A stretch of DNA of 64,000 nucleotides from NCBI RefSeq assembly GCF_011405655.1, contig NZ_AP022829.1, positions 2,403,001 through 2,467,000 of the forward strand, given 5' to 3'. A model generated the notes under the pieces. That model was not told the DNA's origin and searched no databases. It saw nothing but the letters and a program-made list of their open reading frames with translations. Source of the stretch: Adlercreutzia hattorii (GTDB lineage: Bacteria > Actinomycetota > Coriobacteriia > Coriobacteriales > Eggerthellaceae). The translations under genes were made by a program, and so were the position numbers. The stretch's first letter is position 1. Each line of letters begins with the position of its first letter. Shown here piece after piece: positions 52,578-62,405 of this stretch.

Positions 52578-54206
52578 CTACAGGCCGGCGACGTAGCGGC
52601 CCGTGGCGAAGCCGGTGGTGATGGCTCGGCCCACCGACAGGCCCTCGATGTCCATGGGGTAGTTGCTGTTGCCGAAGAAGGGACCGGAAGCGTTTCCGAC
52701 GGCGAACAGGCCCTCGATCGGCTTCATGTCGACGTCCAGGCACTGGAAGTTGCCGTCGCACCACAAGCCGTCCACCAGGGCGTCGATGTTGTTCGCGCCG
52801 CGCGGCACCGCGTAGCAGGGGGCCTCGATCGGCACCATGTACTCGTCGCGCTTGCCGAAGTCCTCATCGCCGTTGCCAGCGGTCACCAGCTCGTTGTAGC
52901 GGTTGATGGACTCGACGATGGCCTCCACGGTGTAGTCGTGGGCCCAGCCCTCCTCGTCGGCATAGGCGATCATGCCCTCGGCCAGCTCCTCCAGCGTGTC
53001 GCCCTTGATCCAGGCTTCGGGATCGACGTTGCGGTAGGCGTTGTGGATGGAGATGTCGGAGAAGTCCTTCCAAGCGTCGTAGTGATCCTGCCAGTTTGTC
53101 GGCACGATGGAGAAGAACTTCGCGGCCGTGGACTCGGCGAAATCGACTTCGGCCAGGTACTTATTGGTGAACTCGTTTAGGTAACCCATGCGGCAACACC
53201 CCTCGTCCATGAAGCGCTTGCCGTGACGGTCGAGGAACAAATACGGCATCTCGAAGCGCACCTTCGGGCCCTCGCCGTGCACCATCTTGGTGTGGGAGGC
53301 GGGGCACATCTGGGCGCCGGCCCACATGGCGGCCTTCAGGCCCGTGCCGTTGCGGAAGTCGACGGCCTGGTGCAGGCCCTTCGCGTCGGGGGTGTAGTAG
53401 TACAGCATCTCGGAATCGCCCACATAGTCGCCGGCGGCCATGATGACGCCCTTGTTGGCACGCAGCAGCACATGAGCGCCGTCCTTGGTCTCGCCGATGG
53501 CACCCGCCACGCGGCCGTCCTCCACGAGCAACTGCACGCAGGGGGTCTCGAAGAAGATCTCGGCGCCCTCGGCCTGCACGGCGTCGCCGATGACGAGCGC
53601 GCCCTTCTGATGGCCCTCGTCATGGAAGTAGGTGTTGGCATGGAAGAACACCTCATGCCCGTTGCAGTTCACCGTGTAGTCGTAGGGCTTCGACTCGCTG
53701 CCGCCCTTGGCCGCAGCCTCGGCCCACCAGGCCAGCGCCTCCTGGGAGTTGCGGGCCCAGGTCTCTACCTGGCCCAGGTTGGCGCGGTAGTCGCTCTTGT
53801 AGTTGATGAAGGACAGCACCGCCTTGATGCCGGCCTCGTTCGTCTTCGTCAGGTCGATGGAAGCGCCCATGTTGCCGGCGGTCTGCACGATGGACAGACT
53901 CTGCAGCGCGCCCACCGTGGCGCCCGCCTCGAGCGCGGCGTGCATGGCGGAAAGCCCCGACTCGCCCGCGCCGACGACCACGACGTCGTAGGTGTGCTCT
54001 TCGTCGAACTCGGTGATCTCGGCCGGCTTCTGCAAAAAGCTCGGGCCCACGTAGGTAGAGCCGTCCTCGGCCGCTGCAGCGCCCGTGTTCGCCATCTTCT
54101 GCTGGGGAGCGCAGCCCGCCAGCGCGCCGGCGCCGGCGGCGGTGATGGCGGCGAGGCCGCCGAACTTGAACAGGTCGCGGCGAGAAACATTCATTCCGTT
54201 AGTCAT
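52578..54206 (-). CDS. Tat-exported FAD-dependent reductase (fumarate-reductase-like)
   Basis: 542 residues from the ATG at 54206 (GAAAGGG before; open to 54329). Tat signal SRRDLFKFGG with Cys after the hydrophobic part (AGCAP), so possibly a lipoprotein. FAD-binding DVVVVGAGESGLSAMHAA, a fumarate-reductase/urocanate-reductase-like core and a C-terminal IEGLFAVGNASGPFFGNSNY. The classic GGNR-like end of fumarate reductases is changed, so another acceptor is likely. No heme or FeS partner is nearby, so electrons may come from a quinol-linked protein elsewhere. Adjacent LuxR probably regulates it. Confidence 0.88.
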   Translation of the reverse strand: MTNGMNVSRRDLFKFGGLAAITAAGAGALAGCAPQQKMANTGAAAAEDGSTYVGPSFLQKPAEITEFDEEHTYDVVVVGAGESGLSAMHAALEAGATVGALQSLSIVQTAGNMGASIDLTKTNEAGIKAVLSFINYKSDYRANLGQVETWARNSQEALAWWAEAAAKGGSESKPYDYTVNCNGHEVFFHANTYFHDEGHQKGALVIGDAVQAEGAEIFFETPCVQLLVEDGRVAGAIGETKDGAHVLLRANKGVIMAAGDYVGDSEMLYYYTPDAKGLHQAVDFRNGTGLKAAMWAGAQMCPASHTKMVHGEGPKVRFEMPYLFLDRHGKRFMDEGCCRMGYLNEFTNKYLAEVDFAESTAAKFFSIVPTNWQDHYDAWKDFSDISIHNAYRNVDPEAWIKGDTLEELAEGMIAYADEEGWAHDYTVEAIVESINRYNELVTAGNGDEDFGKRDEYMVPIEAPCYAVPRGANNIDALVDGLWCDGNFQCLDVDMKPIEGLFAVGNASGPFFGNSNYPMDIEGLSVGRAITTGFATGRYVAGL

Positions 54207-54430
54207 GATGGGTCCCTTTCCCTCACTCGTGACGCCGAGCTTCTCTGAAAGCTCGGTTGCAGCGTCCGTGCTGCGTTGGTTTGCGGAGAAGCTTTTCGCT
54301 TCGCCGCCGCAGCTCCCTCGCTGCACCACGCACTATGGACGCCCCGGCAAATCCACGCATCGACCAAGCGGAAAAAAGAAGTTTAAAGCTTTAAACCCTC
54401 CTATAAACCTTTACGTTGACCTGGGAAAAC

Positions 54431-54462
54431 AAAAAGCGAGCGAGATTGCTCCCGCTCGCTTT
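54431..54462 (-). terminator. Terminator of the 715-residue membrane protein gene
   Basis: 10-bp stem 54433-54442/54453-54462 followed on the minus strand by a T tract. Confidence 0.8.
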
Positions 54463-54496
54463 AAACCTTGAGAATTACGCTGGCCCCGAAGCGCCC

Positions 54497-56644
54497 CTAG
54501 GCCACTTTCTCGGTATCCTCGCCAGAGGCGACGTCGGCAGGCGTCTGGGCGGCGCCGTCCTGCTGCACCACGTCGTCCTCGGGCTCGCCGGAGGCGTTCT
54601 CGTCTCCAGCCGGCGCGCCGCTGCCCGCAGCATCCTCGGTCGCCGGCGCGTTGCCGCCCTCGCCCAGAATCTCATAGGCCGGGCTCACGTTGGAACCGGC
54701 AGCTTCCACGTAGGTGAAGTTGATCTCGTCGCCCACCTTATAGCCGACGATGTCCAGCAGCCCCGGCAGCGCGAAATCGAAGATGGAGCCGTCCTCCCCT
54801 TCCACGGTCAGGTAGAAGTGGGTGTTGCCCTCGATGACCGCCTGATTCATGGAGCGGATGGTGCCCTTCACCGTCACCACATCGGTCGCGCCGCCCTCGC
54901 CCTCGGCCACCACGCCGTTGGTGGCGAGCAGCGCCTCGTAGGCCTTCTGGGTGTCGGCCACCGTATCGCCCACGGCCACGTTCTGGTAGCGCTGGATGTC
55001 GATCATGGCGAACTTCTTCACCAGGCCCGCGCCGTCCTTCAGGGCCATGAAGTAGGTCGGCTGGTTCGACACGTTGATGAGCAGCGGGAACGTGGAGGTG
55101 TAGCGCAAGTTCTGTACCTGGCCCTCGGCGGACTGCATGGCCGAGTCCTCCGTGGCGCCCGAGACGCTGTAGAAGTGCGACTCCTGGGTGCGCTGGTTCA
55201 CCAGCACGAAGCCGATGATGGAGTTGTCGGCCGTGGCCGAGGTGACGCCGGTGTACACCCACACGTCGTCGTCCTTGGCGATGTAGTTGTAGCCCAGCGT
55301 GCCGTCGGTGCCGGGCGTCGTGCGCACCACGCCCTCCTGGCCGAGGAACGAGTTCAGCCAGCCGTTGTTGTAGGCGCCCCACCAGTTGTACTGCTGGATG
55401 AGCAGCTCGGCGGGGAACACGCGGTCGACCCACTCGGGGCAGTCGGCCACGGCGAGGTCTTGGGTCTCGCCGGTGGTGGCGTCGCACAGCACCACGCGGC
55501 TGATGGTCTCGCCACCGAAGAGTCCGATGGTGAAGTCCTTCACGGGACAGATCCACCAGGGGTGGCCGTCCTCATCGATTTCGAAGGACTTCTCGCCGAA
55601 CATGTAGAAGGGGTAGGAAAGCTGCACGTGGCGGTCGATGTTGCGCACGAGCGGCTCGGACTGCGAGTAGTGGATCGGCGAGTCGCCCAGACGCACGATC
55701 TCGGCGTCCTGGGTGGTCATGTTCACGAGCGCGTAGGCCGGGATGCCGCCCTCGCGGTTGGTGAACCACTTGAACAGGTCGGCGTAGCCCAAGGGGCTCA
55801 CGCGCACCGGCGTGCCCTGGTAGTTGATCTGCGAGTACAGGTTCGACACCTCGAACTGGCTGACGTACTCGGGGATGGAGCCCATCTCGCGGTTGCCCAG
55901 CAAAATGGCGGAATCGCGGTCGATGACGGGAATCTCCGAATAGTTCACTTCCTTGATGTCCTGGGCAAACTCCAGCGTGTCGGTCTTCAGCACGTTGGAG
56001 TACTTCTCGGCATTGCCCGGGAAGATCGCCATGGACATAAGGGCGCCAATGGCCACGAGCGCCACCACGGCCACGGGCACGAAGGACAGAATGCGGAAGG
56101 TCTTCGCCTTGCCCTCGTTTTTCGTCACTTCCTTGGTGCCCGTCTTGTACTGCTTGGAGCGCATCCAGAAAACGAGGAACAGCGGCAGCAGGATAACGAT
56201 GAAGACGAAACCCCAGAAGTCCGTGGAGTGAATGTTGATGGCCGGATGGAACCACCAGTAGGCACCGGCGATGACGAGCAGCGCCAGTACGATGATGAGC
56301 GCCAGCCATTTCTTAGAAGGCAGGTGGAAGTCGTTGGCGAGGAACTCGAAATCGACCGTAGGGCCACCATGGCCGCCATCGCCGCCGTCACCGGAGCCGG
56401 AGCCGCCATGGCCGCGACCGCCGCCGTTGCCCGCACCCCCGAACCCGCCGAAGCCTCCGAAGGGAAAGCCGCCCACACCGCCGCGCGAGCCCGACGCTCC
56501 CGCGCCGGCGCCCGAGCCGGAACCCGGCGTCTGCGGCCCGGACGACGCCGAATCCGACGCACCGGTGCCCGAGCCCACGCCATCGGTGTTCATACCCGAC
56601 TGGCGCAACGCCTCAAGCAGCGAATCCAAACCAGATTGTGCCAC
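54497..56644 (-). CDS. Large membrane protein with Gly-rich N-terminus
   Basis: 715 residues from the GTG at 56644 (GAGAGG nine bases before); the ATG at 56653 touches that site and is less likely. Residues 20-95 are Gly/Ser-rich, then three hydrophobic helices (about 113-135, 143-165, 188-210), and a long outside domain with PVKDFTIGLFGGETISRVVL, PAELLIQQYNWWGAY and SSAEGQVQNLRYTSTFPLLIN-like segments. Similar sequences of unknown role occur in Clostridia and other anaerobes. The acidic tail is low complexity. Monocistronic with terminator. Confidence 0.7.
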   Translation of the reverse strand: MAQSGLDSLLEALRQSGMNTDGVGSGTGASDSASSGPQTPGSGSGAGAGASGSRGGVGGFPFGGFGGFGGAGNGGGRGHGGSGSGDGGDGGHGGPTVDFEFLANDFHLPSKKWLALIIVLALLVIAGAYWWFHPAINIHSTDFWGFVFIVILLPLFLVFWMRSKQYKTGTKEVTKNEGKAKTFRILSFVPVAVVALVAIGALMSMAIFPGNAEKYSNVLKTDTLEFAQDIKEVNYSEIPVIDRDSAILLGNREMGSIPEYVSQFEVSNLYSQINYQGTPVRVSPLGYADLFKWFTNREGGIPAYALVNMTTQDAEIVRLGDSPIHYSQSEPLVRNIDRHVQLSYPFYMFGEKSFEIDEDGHPWWICPVKDFTIGLFGGETISRVVLCDATTGETQDLAVADCPEWVDRVFPAELLIQQYNWWGAYNNGWLNSFLGQEGVVRTTPGTDGTLGYNYIAKDDDVWVYTGVTSATADNSIIGFVLVNQRTQESHFYSVSGATEDSAMQSAEGQVQNLRYTSTFPLLINVSNQPTYFMALKDGAGLVKKFAMIDIQRYQNVAVGDTVADTQKAYEALLATNGVVAEGEGGATDVVTVKGTIRSMNQAVIEGNTHFYLTVEGEDGSIFDFALPGLLDIVGYKVGDEINFTYVEAAGSNVSPAYEILGEGGNAPATEDAAGSGAPAGDENASGEPEDDVVQQDGAAQTPADVASGEDTEKVA

Positions 56645-56817
56645 GTAACTCATCCTCTCTTATCGGCCGCAGCGCACCGCGCGGCGACCTCGTCCTGGGG
56701 CCCCGTTGGCCCCGTAGAAGGTTTCGTGACACTATACAGGAAGGCCCCGCGCCAACACCCAACCCGTCAAATACCCGAAAGAAAACCACGGGCCTGAAGA
56801 TTTTCTTCACTGCGACC

Positions 56818-57225
56818 TTAAAAGTCTACCTCCGCCCACAACTCCAGAAGCAATCCCTCGACACGCCGGAACACCCTCGTGTTGTTCGAAACGAGCGTCG
56901 CGCCATGGGCAAGGGCCGTCGCGGCAATCAGCAGATCGTTCGGCCCGATTATGCAACCGCGCCGCTTCAAGTCGGCCCGGACTCGCGCGTAGCAGGCGGC
57001 GCACCGGGAATCGAAGGGAATGATGTGCAGCGGCGACAAGAGGCTCTCTACAAAATAGCGGCCCTCTTCGGGATTGTTACTGTTCTCGGCCCCGTACAGC
57101 AGCTCGGCCTCGACGATAGCCGGCACGCCGAACAGATCCGGCGAGCTTTTCCGCATGATCTCCTGGGCCCGCGGCAGATGGCCCCGCATGATCTCGATGC
57201 ACACATCGGAGTCGAAGAAATACAT
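56818..57225 (-). CDS. vapC: PIN-domain toxin, VapC-like
   Basis: 135 residues. FFDSDVCIEIMRG with first Asp, AELLYGA (Glu), and IGPNDLLIAATAL then VSNNTRVFRRVEGL (Asp residues) form the Mg site of PIN ribonucleases. Stands 9 bp after the antitoxin gene, giving a type II toxin-antitoxin unit. The RNA target is unknown. Confidence 0.9.
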   Translation of the reverse strand: MYFFDSDVCIEIMRGHLPRAQEIMRKSSPDLFGVPAIVEAELLYGAENSNNPEEGRYFVESLLSPLHIIPFDSRCAACYARVRADLKRRGCIIGPNDLLIAATALAHGATLVSNNTRVFRRVEGLLLELWAEVDF

Positions 57226-57234
57226 GACGGCCCC

Positions 57235-57468
57235 TTACGCGAACAGAACGATCTCGTCGAGGTCTCCCTCTTCCTCGGGGACGACGAACGTCGGATCCTT
57301 CAGACAGCCGTAGACGTTATCCCAGTAGCCCGACGGCCAGCCGCGCCCTTCCCCACTCTCGCGAATGAGCCCCGTCACGTACCTCGACATCGACTGATGC
57401 GCTCGAGACGACTTCTCGCGCAGCATTTCCATGGTCGGCTCATCCAGATACAAAGACAACTGCGGCAT
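57235..57468 (-). CDS. Ribbon-helix-helix antitoxin of the VapC pair
   Basis: 77 residues from the ATG at 57468 (AGGAGG seven bases before). Start PQLSLYLDEPTMEMLREKS has the beta-strand and helix of ribbon-helix-helix proteins; the acidic C-terminal part (EEEGDLDEIVLF) should wrap the toxin. It probably represses its own promoter at the repeats 57481-57519. Confidence 0.85.
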   Translation of the reverse strand: MPQLSLYLDEPTMEMLREKSSRAHQSMSRYVTGLIRESGEGRGWPSGYWDNVYGCLKDPTFVVPEEEGDLDEIVLFA

Positions 57469-57480
57469 AGCGCACCTCCT

Positions 57481-57519
57481 GTATACTTGCAATTCAAGTA
57501 TACTTGCAGCTATACTTGC
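57481..57519 (-). promoter_or_regulatory. Operator of the VapBC-like unit
   Basis: Perfect dyad GTATACTTG-CAATT-CAAGTATAC (57481-57503) followed by further TATACTTGC copies at 57499-57507 and 57511-57519. Right in front of the antitoxin, as expected for autoregulation. Confidence 0.75.
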
Positions 57520-57609
57520 TGTCAAACCCGAAGAAACAGGAAAAGCTGTCGACGCATCGCCGCATCGACAGCTCCCTCTTTGACGCCAGAAAGCAGAACG
57601 AGAAAGTTC

Positions 57610-58926
57610 CTACGAAATCGCGCGACCTAGCTCGCCGACGACTTCTTCCAGGCGCACCTTGGCCTCGGTGTGGGTGGCCATGTCGCGCAGAGTCACCTCA
57701 CCCGCATCCAACTCGTCGGGGCCGAGGACGGCCACGCGGGCCGCACCCAGCTTGTCGGCCAGCTTGAACTGGCTCTTCAGCGAGCGCTTCTGGTGATCCA
57801 TCTCGGTCGTGAAGCCGGCGTCGCGACATTCCTGTACGAGCGCGAAGGCCCGGGCGCGCACGGAATCATCGACGCAGGCCACGAACAGGTCGCACTTCTG
57901 GGCCCGCGGGAATTCCACGCCGGCCGCTTCCAGGGCCAGCACGCAGCGCTCGAAGCCGAGCGCGAAGCCGAGACCCGGCGTGGGACGGCCCCCCACCTCC
58001 TCGGCCAGCTTGTCGTAGCGCCCGCCGCCACCGATGGCGTTCTGGGCGCCCATGCCGTTGTCCACCTGCACCTCGAACACCGTACGGGTGTAGTAATCCA
58101 GGCCGCGCACGAGCTTGTAGTCCTCCTCGTAGACAACCCCGGCGCCATCGAGCAGAACCTTCACCGCATCGTAGTGCTCGCGGCACTCGTCGCACAAGTG
58201 GTCGGTGATCTTCGGCGCGTCAGCCATAATGGCCGCGCACTGGGGATTCTTGCAGTCGAACGCCCTCAGCGGATTCACCTCGGCGCGCGTCATGCAGGTG
58301 TCGCACAGCTCGTCGGCGTGCTCGTCCATGTAGGCGCGCACGAGCTCGCGGTAGGCCGGACGGCACTGCTCGCAGCCCATGGAGTTCAACAGAAGGCGCA
58401 TGGAATCGCGCGGGATGCCCACCTTCTCGTAAAAGCGCATGAGCATGATGATGGCCTCGGCATCGATCGTAGGCTCCTCGGCGCCCAGGCACTCCACACC
58501 CACCTGATTGAACTGGCGCTGACGCCCCTTCTGCGGGCGCTCGGCGCGGAACATCGGGCCTGCGTACATGAGCTTCGCCGGGGCCGCGCCCTGCGGCACC
58601 AAATCGTGCTGCACTACGGCGCGCACCACACCGGCCGTGCCCTCGGGGCGCAAGGACAGGCGGCTCTTCGCCTTCGGGGCCTTCCCCTCTTCCACCCAGC
58701 GACGCAGATTCTCACCGGAAATGGCCGTGAACATCTCCTTGGACACCACATCGGTCGCTTCGCCGATGCCGCGGACGAAGAGCTCGGTCTGCTCCATGAT
58801 GGGCGTCTCGATGGGCAAATACCCGTAGGCGCCGAACACCTCGGCCGCCGTCTGCTTGAACTGATTCCAGAACAGCGCCTCGTCAGGCAGAAGATCGCGA
58901 GTCCCCTCGGGAGCGTTAATGGCCAT
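57610..58926 (-). CDS. hisS: Histidyl-tRNA synthetase
   Basis: 438 residues. Class II synthetase motifs: GTRDLLPDEALFWNQ, motif 2 FRAERPQKGRQRQFNQ, LVRGLDYYTRTVFEV and GLGFALGFER (motif 3); C-terminal anticodon-binding domain. Charges tRNA-His. AAAGGATATCACC before the ATG. Upstream leuB gene ends 168 bp away, with a weak hairpin between (about 58995-59023). Confidence 0.98.
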   Translation of the reverse strand: MAINAPEGTRDLLPDEALFWNQFKQTAAEVFGAYGYLPIETPIMEQTELFVRGIGEATDVVSKEMFTAISGENLRRWVEEGKAPKAKSRLSLRPEGTAGVVRAVVQHDLVPQGAAPAKLMYAGPMFRAERPQKGRQRQFNQVGVECLGAEEPTIDAEAIIMLMRFYEKVGIPRDSMRLLLNSMGCEQCRPAYRELVRAYMDEHADELCDTCMTRAEVNPLRAFDCKNPQCAAIMADAPKITDHLCDECREHYDAVKVLLDGAGVVYEEDYKLVRGLDYYTRTVFEVQVDNGMGAQNAIGGGGRYDKLAEEVGGRPTPGLGFALGFERCVLALEAAGVEFPRAQKCDLFVACVDDSVRARAFALVQECRDAGFTTEMDHQKRSLKSQFKLADKLGAARVAVLGPDELDAGEVTLRDMATHTEAKVRLEEVVGELGRAIS

Positions 58927-59094
58927 GGTGATATCCTTTTTCGTCGACGGGGCTTTGCGGCCCTGGTAAGTGAAACTTCGGGTATTGTAACGCAGAAAGG
59001 ACGACCCCGCAGGCCGCCCTTTCCCAATGGTTTTGCAAGTTTAATCCCAGCGGCGATGGCGGCGAGCCGACAGGCCGACGAAACGGGCGAGGCG

Positions 59095-60204
59095 CTACAG
59101 ATGCTCGACCACCAAGTCGCCCATCTTCGCGGTGCCCACAACCTTGTCGACCGGGGTCTCGGCGTCCTTGATGTCGCCGGTGCGCCAACCGGCGTCCAGC
59201 ACCTCGGTGACGGCGCGGCGGATGTCGTCGGCGGCCTCGCCCATGCCGAAGCTGTAGCGCAGCATCATCTCCACGGAAAGGATCTGTGCCAGCGGGTTGG
59301 CGATACCGCGCCCGGCGATGTCCGGCGCGCTGCCGTGGCTCGGCTCGTACAGGGCCACGCCGTCGCCCAAAGAAGCGCTGGCGAGCATGCCCAGCGAGCC
59401 CGTGATCTGGGCGGCCTCGTCAGAGAGAATGTCGCCGAACATGTTCTCGGTCACCACCACGTCGAAATCGGCGGGACGGTTGATGAGCTGCATGGCCGTG
59501 TTGTCCACCAGCAGGTCCTCCAGCTCCACATCGGCGTAGTCCGCGTCGTGCACGCGATGCACGATCTCGCGCCACAGGCGGCTCGTCTCCAGCACGTTGG
59601 CCTTGTCCACACTCGTCACCTTGCCGCGGCGCTTGCGGGCGATTTCGAAGGCCTGGCGGGCGATGCGCTCGATCTCGTACTCGGAGTACTCCAGCGTGTC
59701 GTAGGCGCGCTGGCCCGGCGCTCCGTTCACGCCGGCGGCCGGCTCGTCGTAGAAGCGCTCGCGGCGACCGAAGTACAAGCCACCGGTGAGCTCGCGGACG
59801 ATCATCATGTCCACGCCGTCGACGATCTCCGGGCGCAGCGTGGAGGCGTCGGCCAGAGCGTTGAAGATCTGCACGGGACGCAGGTTGGTGTACAGGCCCA
59901 GCTCCTTACGGATGCCCAAGAGCCCCTGCTCCGGGCGCGGGGCGGCAGGATCGGTGGTGTCCCACTTAGGGCCGCCCACGGCAGCCAGCAGCACCGCGTC
60001 GGAGGCGCGGGCCGCATCCAGCGTCGCCGTCGGCAAGGGCTCGCCTGTCGCATCGATGGCCGCACCGCCGATGAGCGCGTCGGTGTACTCGAAGGCGGTG
60101 TCGTACTTCGCACCCACGGCGTCCAGCACCTTCACGCCCTCGGCAATAATCTCCGGCCCGATGCCGTCGCCGGCAAGCAGGCAAATCTTGTAGGTAGTCG
60201 TCAT
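59095..60204 (-). CDS. leuB: 3-isopropylmalate dehydrogenase
   Basis: 369 residues from the ATG at 60204 (GGAAAGGA before). [23 protein letters not shown] and [15 protein letters not shown] with [16 protein letters not shown] are family motifs. Catalyses oxidative decarboxylation to the leucine precursor with NAD. Third gene after leuC and leuD, one base from the leuD stop. The longer frame to 60345 is not supported. Confidence 0.96.
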   Translation of the reverse strand: MTTTYKICLLAGDGIGPEIIAEGVKVLDAVGAKYDTAFEYTDALIGGAAIDATGEPLPTATLDAARASDAVLLAAVGGPKWDTTDPAAPRPEQGLLGIRKELGLYTNLRPVQIFNALADASTLRPEIVDGVDMMIVRELTGGLYFGRRERFYDEPAAGVNGAPGQRAYDTLEYSEYEIERIARQAFEIARKRRGKVTSVDKANVLETSRLWREIVHRVHDADYADVELEDLLVDNTAMQLINRPADFDVVVTENMFGDILSDEAAQITGSLGMLASASLGDGVALYEPSHGSAPDIAGRGIANPLAQILSVEMMLRYSFGMGEAADDIRRAVTEVLDAGWRTGDIKDAETPVDKVVGTAKMGDLVVEHL

Positions 60205-60205
60205 G

Positions 60206-60706
60206 CTACGCGTCCTTTCCGAGCTTCTTCTGCCAGCGGGGCACGAGGCCTCCCGCGTTGATGATCTCCATGAGGAACGGCGGGAAGGGCTGGGCCGTGA
60301 AGGTCTCGCCCGTGGTCTCGTCGGTGATGGTGCCCGCATCGGCATCCACGCTCACAACATCGCCGTTGCTGATGGCGTCCACGGCCTCGGGGCATTCCAT
60401 AATGGCCAACCCCGTGTTGATGGCGTTGCGGTAGAAGATGCGCGCGAAGCTCTTGGCGATGACCACGTCCACCCCGGCTGCCTTGATGGCGATGGGGGCG
60501 TGCTCGCGCGATGAGCCGCAACCGAAGTTCTCATCGGCCACGATGATGTCGCCGGGCTGCACGTTGTTCACAAATTCCGTGTCCAGATCCTCCAGGCAAT
60601 GCTTCGCCAGCTCCGCCGGATCGGAAGTGTTCAAATAGCGGGCGGGAATGATGACGTCAGTGTCGATGTCGCGCCCGTAGCGGTGCACGGTTCCCTTAAA
60701 TTTCAT
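60206..60706 (-). CDS. leuD: 3-isopropylmalate dehydratase small subunit
   Basis: 166 residues. [20 protein letters not shown] and [19 protein letters not shown] are the aconitase-swivel motifs of the archaeal/LeuD2-type small subunit. Works with LeuC 11 bp upstream. The ATG at 60706 has GGAGGAAGCTCC upstream. Confidence 0.96.
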   Translation of the reverse strand: MKFKGTVHRYGRDIDTDVIIPARYLNTSDPAELAKHCLEDLDTEFVNNVQPGDIIVADENFGCGSSREHAPIAIKAAGVDVVIAKSFARIFYRNAINTGLAIMECPEAVDAISNGDVVSVDADAGTITDETTGETFTAQPFPPFLMEIINAGGLVPRWQKKLGKDA

Positions 60707-60717
60707 GGAGCTTCCTC

Positions 60718-62004
60718 CTACTCCGCCGCGTCCGCGACGGCTTCCAAATCTTCCGGAAGGCCGATGTGGCCGAGCACGGCCGAAGCGGCGGCCACGGCCG
60801 GCGAGGAGAGGTACACCTCGCTGGTGGGGTCGCCCATACGGCCGACGAAGTTGCGGTTGGTGGTGGCGATGGCGCGCTCTCCGGCAGCGAGGATGCCCAT
60901 GTAGCCGCCCAGGCACGGCCCGCAGGTGGGGGTGGACACGGCGCAGTGGGCGTCGATGAAGATGTCCATGAGCCCCTCGGCGATGCACTGCTGGTACACC
61001 TTCTGAGTGGCGGGGATGACGATGCAGCGCACGTCCGGATGCACCGTGCGGCCCGCGAGCACGGCTGCGGCCTGGCGCATGTCGGCGAGGCGCCCGTTGG
61101 TGCAGCTGCCGATGACGGCCTGGTCGATCTTCACGTCGCGAGCCTCGGCCACCGGGCGCGTGTTGCTCGGCAGGTGCGGGAAGGCCACCGTCGGCACGAT
61201 GTCAGCGGCGTCGATTTCGACGACCTGGGCGAACTGCGCATCGTCATCGGAGTAGTAGGCGGTATAGGGCCGCTCGGCGCGCTCGTCCAGATAGGCGCGG
61301 GTCACATCGTCCACGGGGATGAGGCCCGCTTTGCCGCCGGCCTCGATGGCCATGTTCGAAATGGAGAGGCGCTCGTCCATCGGCATACTTTCGATGGCGC
61401 TGCCCGTGAACTCCATAGCCTTGTACAGGGCGCCATCCACGCCGATCATGCCGATGATGTGCAGGATGACGTCCTTGCCGGTGACGCCGGGGGCCAGCTC
61501 GCCGTCGATGACGAACTTGATGGTCTCGGGCACCTTGAACCAGGCCTTGCCCGTGGCCATGCCCACGCCGGCATCGGTGGAGCCCACCCCCGTGGAGAAC
61601 GCGCCCAGCGCGCCGTAGGTGCAGGTGTGGCTGTCGGCGCCGATGATGAGGTCGCCCGCGCCCACGACGCCCTGCTCCGGCAGAAGCGCGTGCTCCACGC
61701 CCATGCAGCCCACCTCGTAGTAGTGGGTGATGCCCTGCTCGCGCACGAAATCGCGCACGATCTTGGCTTGCTCGGCGGACTTGATGTCCTTGTTGGGGGT
61801 GTAGTGGTCGGGCACGAGGGCGATCTTAGTCGGATCGAACACCTTGTCGGTGATCTCGCGAACGGTCTTGATGGCGATGGGGGCCGTGATGTCGTTGGCG
61901 AGCACCAGATCCAGATCGCATTCGATCAACTGGCCCGGTTCCACCTCATCCAGCCCCGCATGGGCGGCGAGAATCTTCTCCGCCATGGTCATGGGACGAG
62001 TCAA
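60718..62004 (-). CDS. leuC: 3-isopropylmalate dehydratase large subunit
   Basis: 428 residues from a TTG at 62004 with AGGAG six bases before; ATG codons at 61992 and 61986 are alternatives. [36 protein letters not shown] and CGPCLGG carry the three Cys of the [4Fe-4S] cluster. The short form, as in HacA/LeuC2 types. First gene of leuCDB. Confidence 0.95.
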   Translation of the reverse strand: MTRPMTMAEKILAAHAGLDEVEPGQLIECDLDLVLANDITAPIAIKTVREITDKVFDPTKIALVPDHYTPNKDIKSAEQAKIVRDFVREQGITHYYEVGCMGVEHALLPEQGVVGAGDLIIGADSHTCTYGALGAFSTGVGSTDAGVGMATGKAWFKVPETIKFVIDGELAPGVTGKDVILHIIGMIGVDGALYKAMEFTGSAIESMPMDERLSISNMAIEAGGKAGLIPVDDVTRAYLDERAERPYTAYYSDDDAQFAQVVEIDAADIVPTVAFPHLPSNTRPVAEARDVKIDQAVIGSCTNGRLADMRQAAAVLAGRTVHPDVRCIVIPATQKVYQQCIAEGLMDIFIDAHCAVSTPTCGPCLGGYMGILAAGERAIATTNRNFVGRMGDPTSEVYLSSPAVAAASAVLGHIGLPEDLEAVADAAE

Positions 62005-62405
62005 GGGATGCTCCTTTGCGCGCGATAAACATTACTCTCAAACTCGGCTATTGTAGCACCGCGCGCTTTTCCGCTTTGTTTCCTCGCACGCGAACACGGT
62101 AATTTCCACACAAAAGCGCTCGTCGCCTTTTCCGGATCTTTCAAACCCCTCTTTTCGGGATTTCGCCCGCGAATGCCACTTCGACCCCGAAATGGCCGAT
62201 CCCGATCCCCCCCTTCTGCCATTTCTGCCCTCAACTGGCATTTTTCTGCCACTTGAGGCCCGGAATGGCGCACCTCCATCCCGCAGGTCGACCATTTCGG
62301 GGTCGAACTGGCATTTAGTCCGGATAATCCGAAAATGCCGCATCTCCAATAGCGATAGTTCCGACAAGCGCAATCGATAGGCTCCCGCAGGAAGTCACCT
62401 GTCGT
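62005..62405. repeat. Gene-free region with clustered dyads
   Basis: Arms 62174-62195 and 62292-62313 are inverted at 21 of 22 bases; related copies at about 62216-62240 and 62250-62271 (TGCCACTTGAGGCCCGGAATGG). Forms a large cruciform or long RNA hairpin before leuC. No coding frame is supported. Confidence 0.6.
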
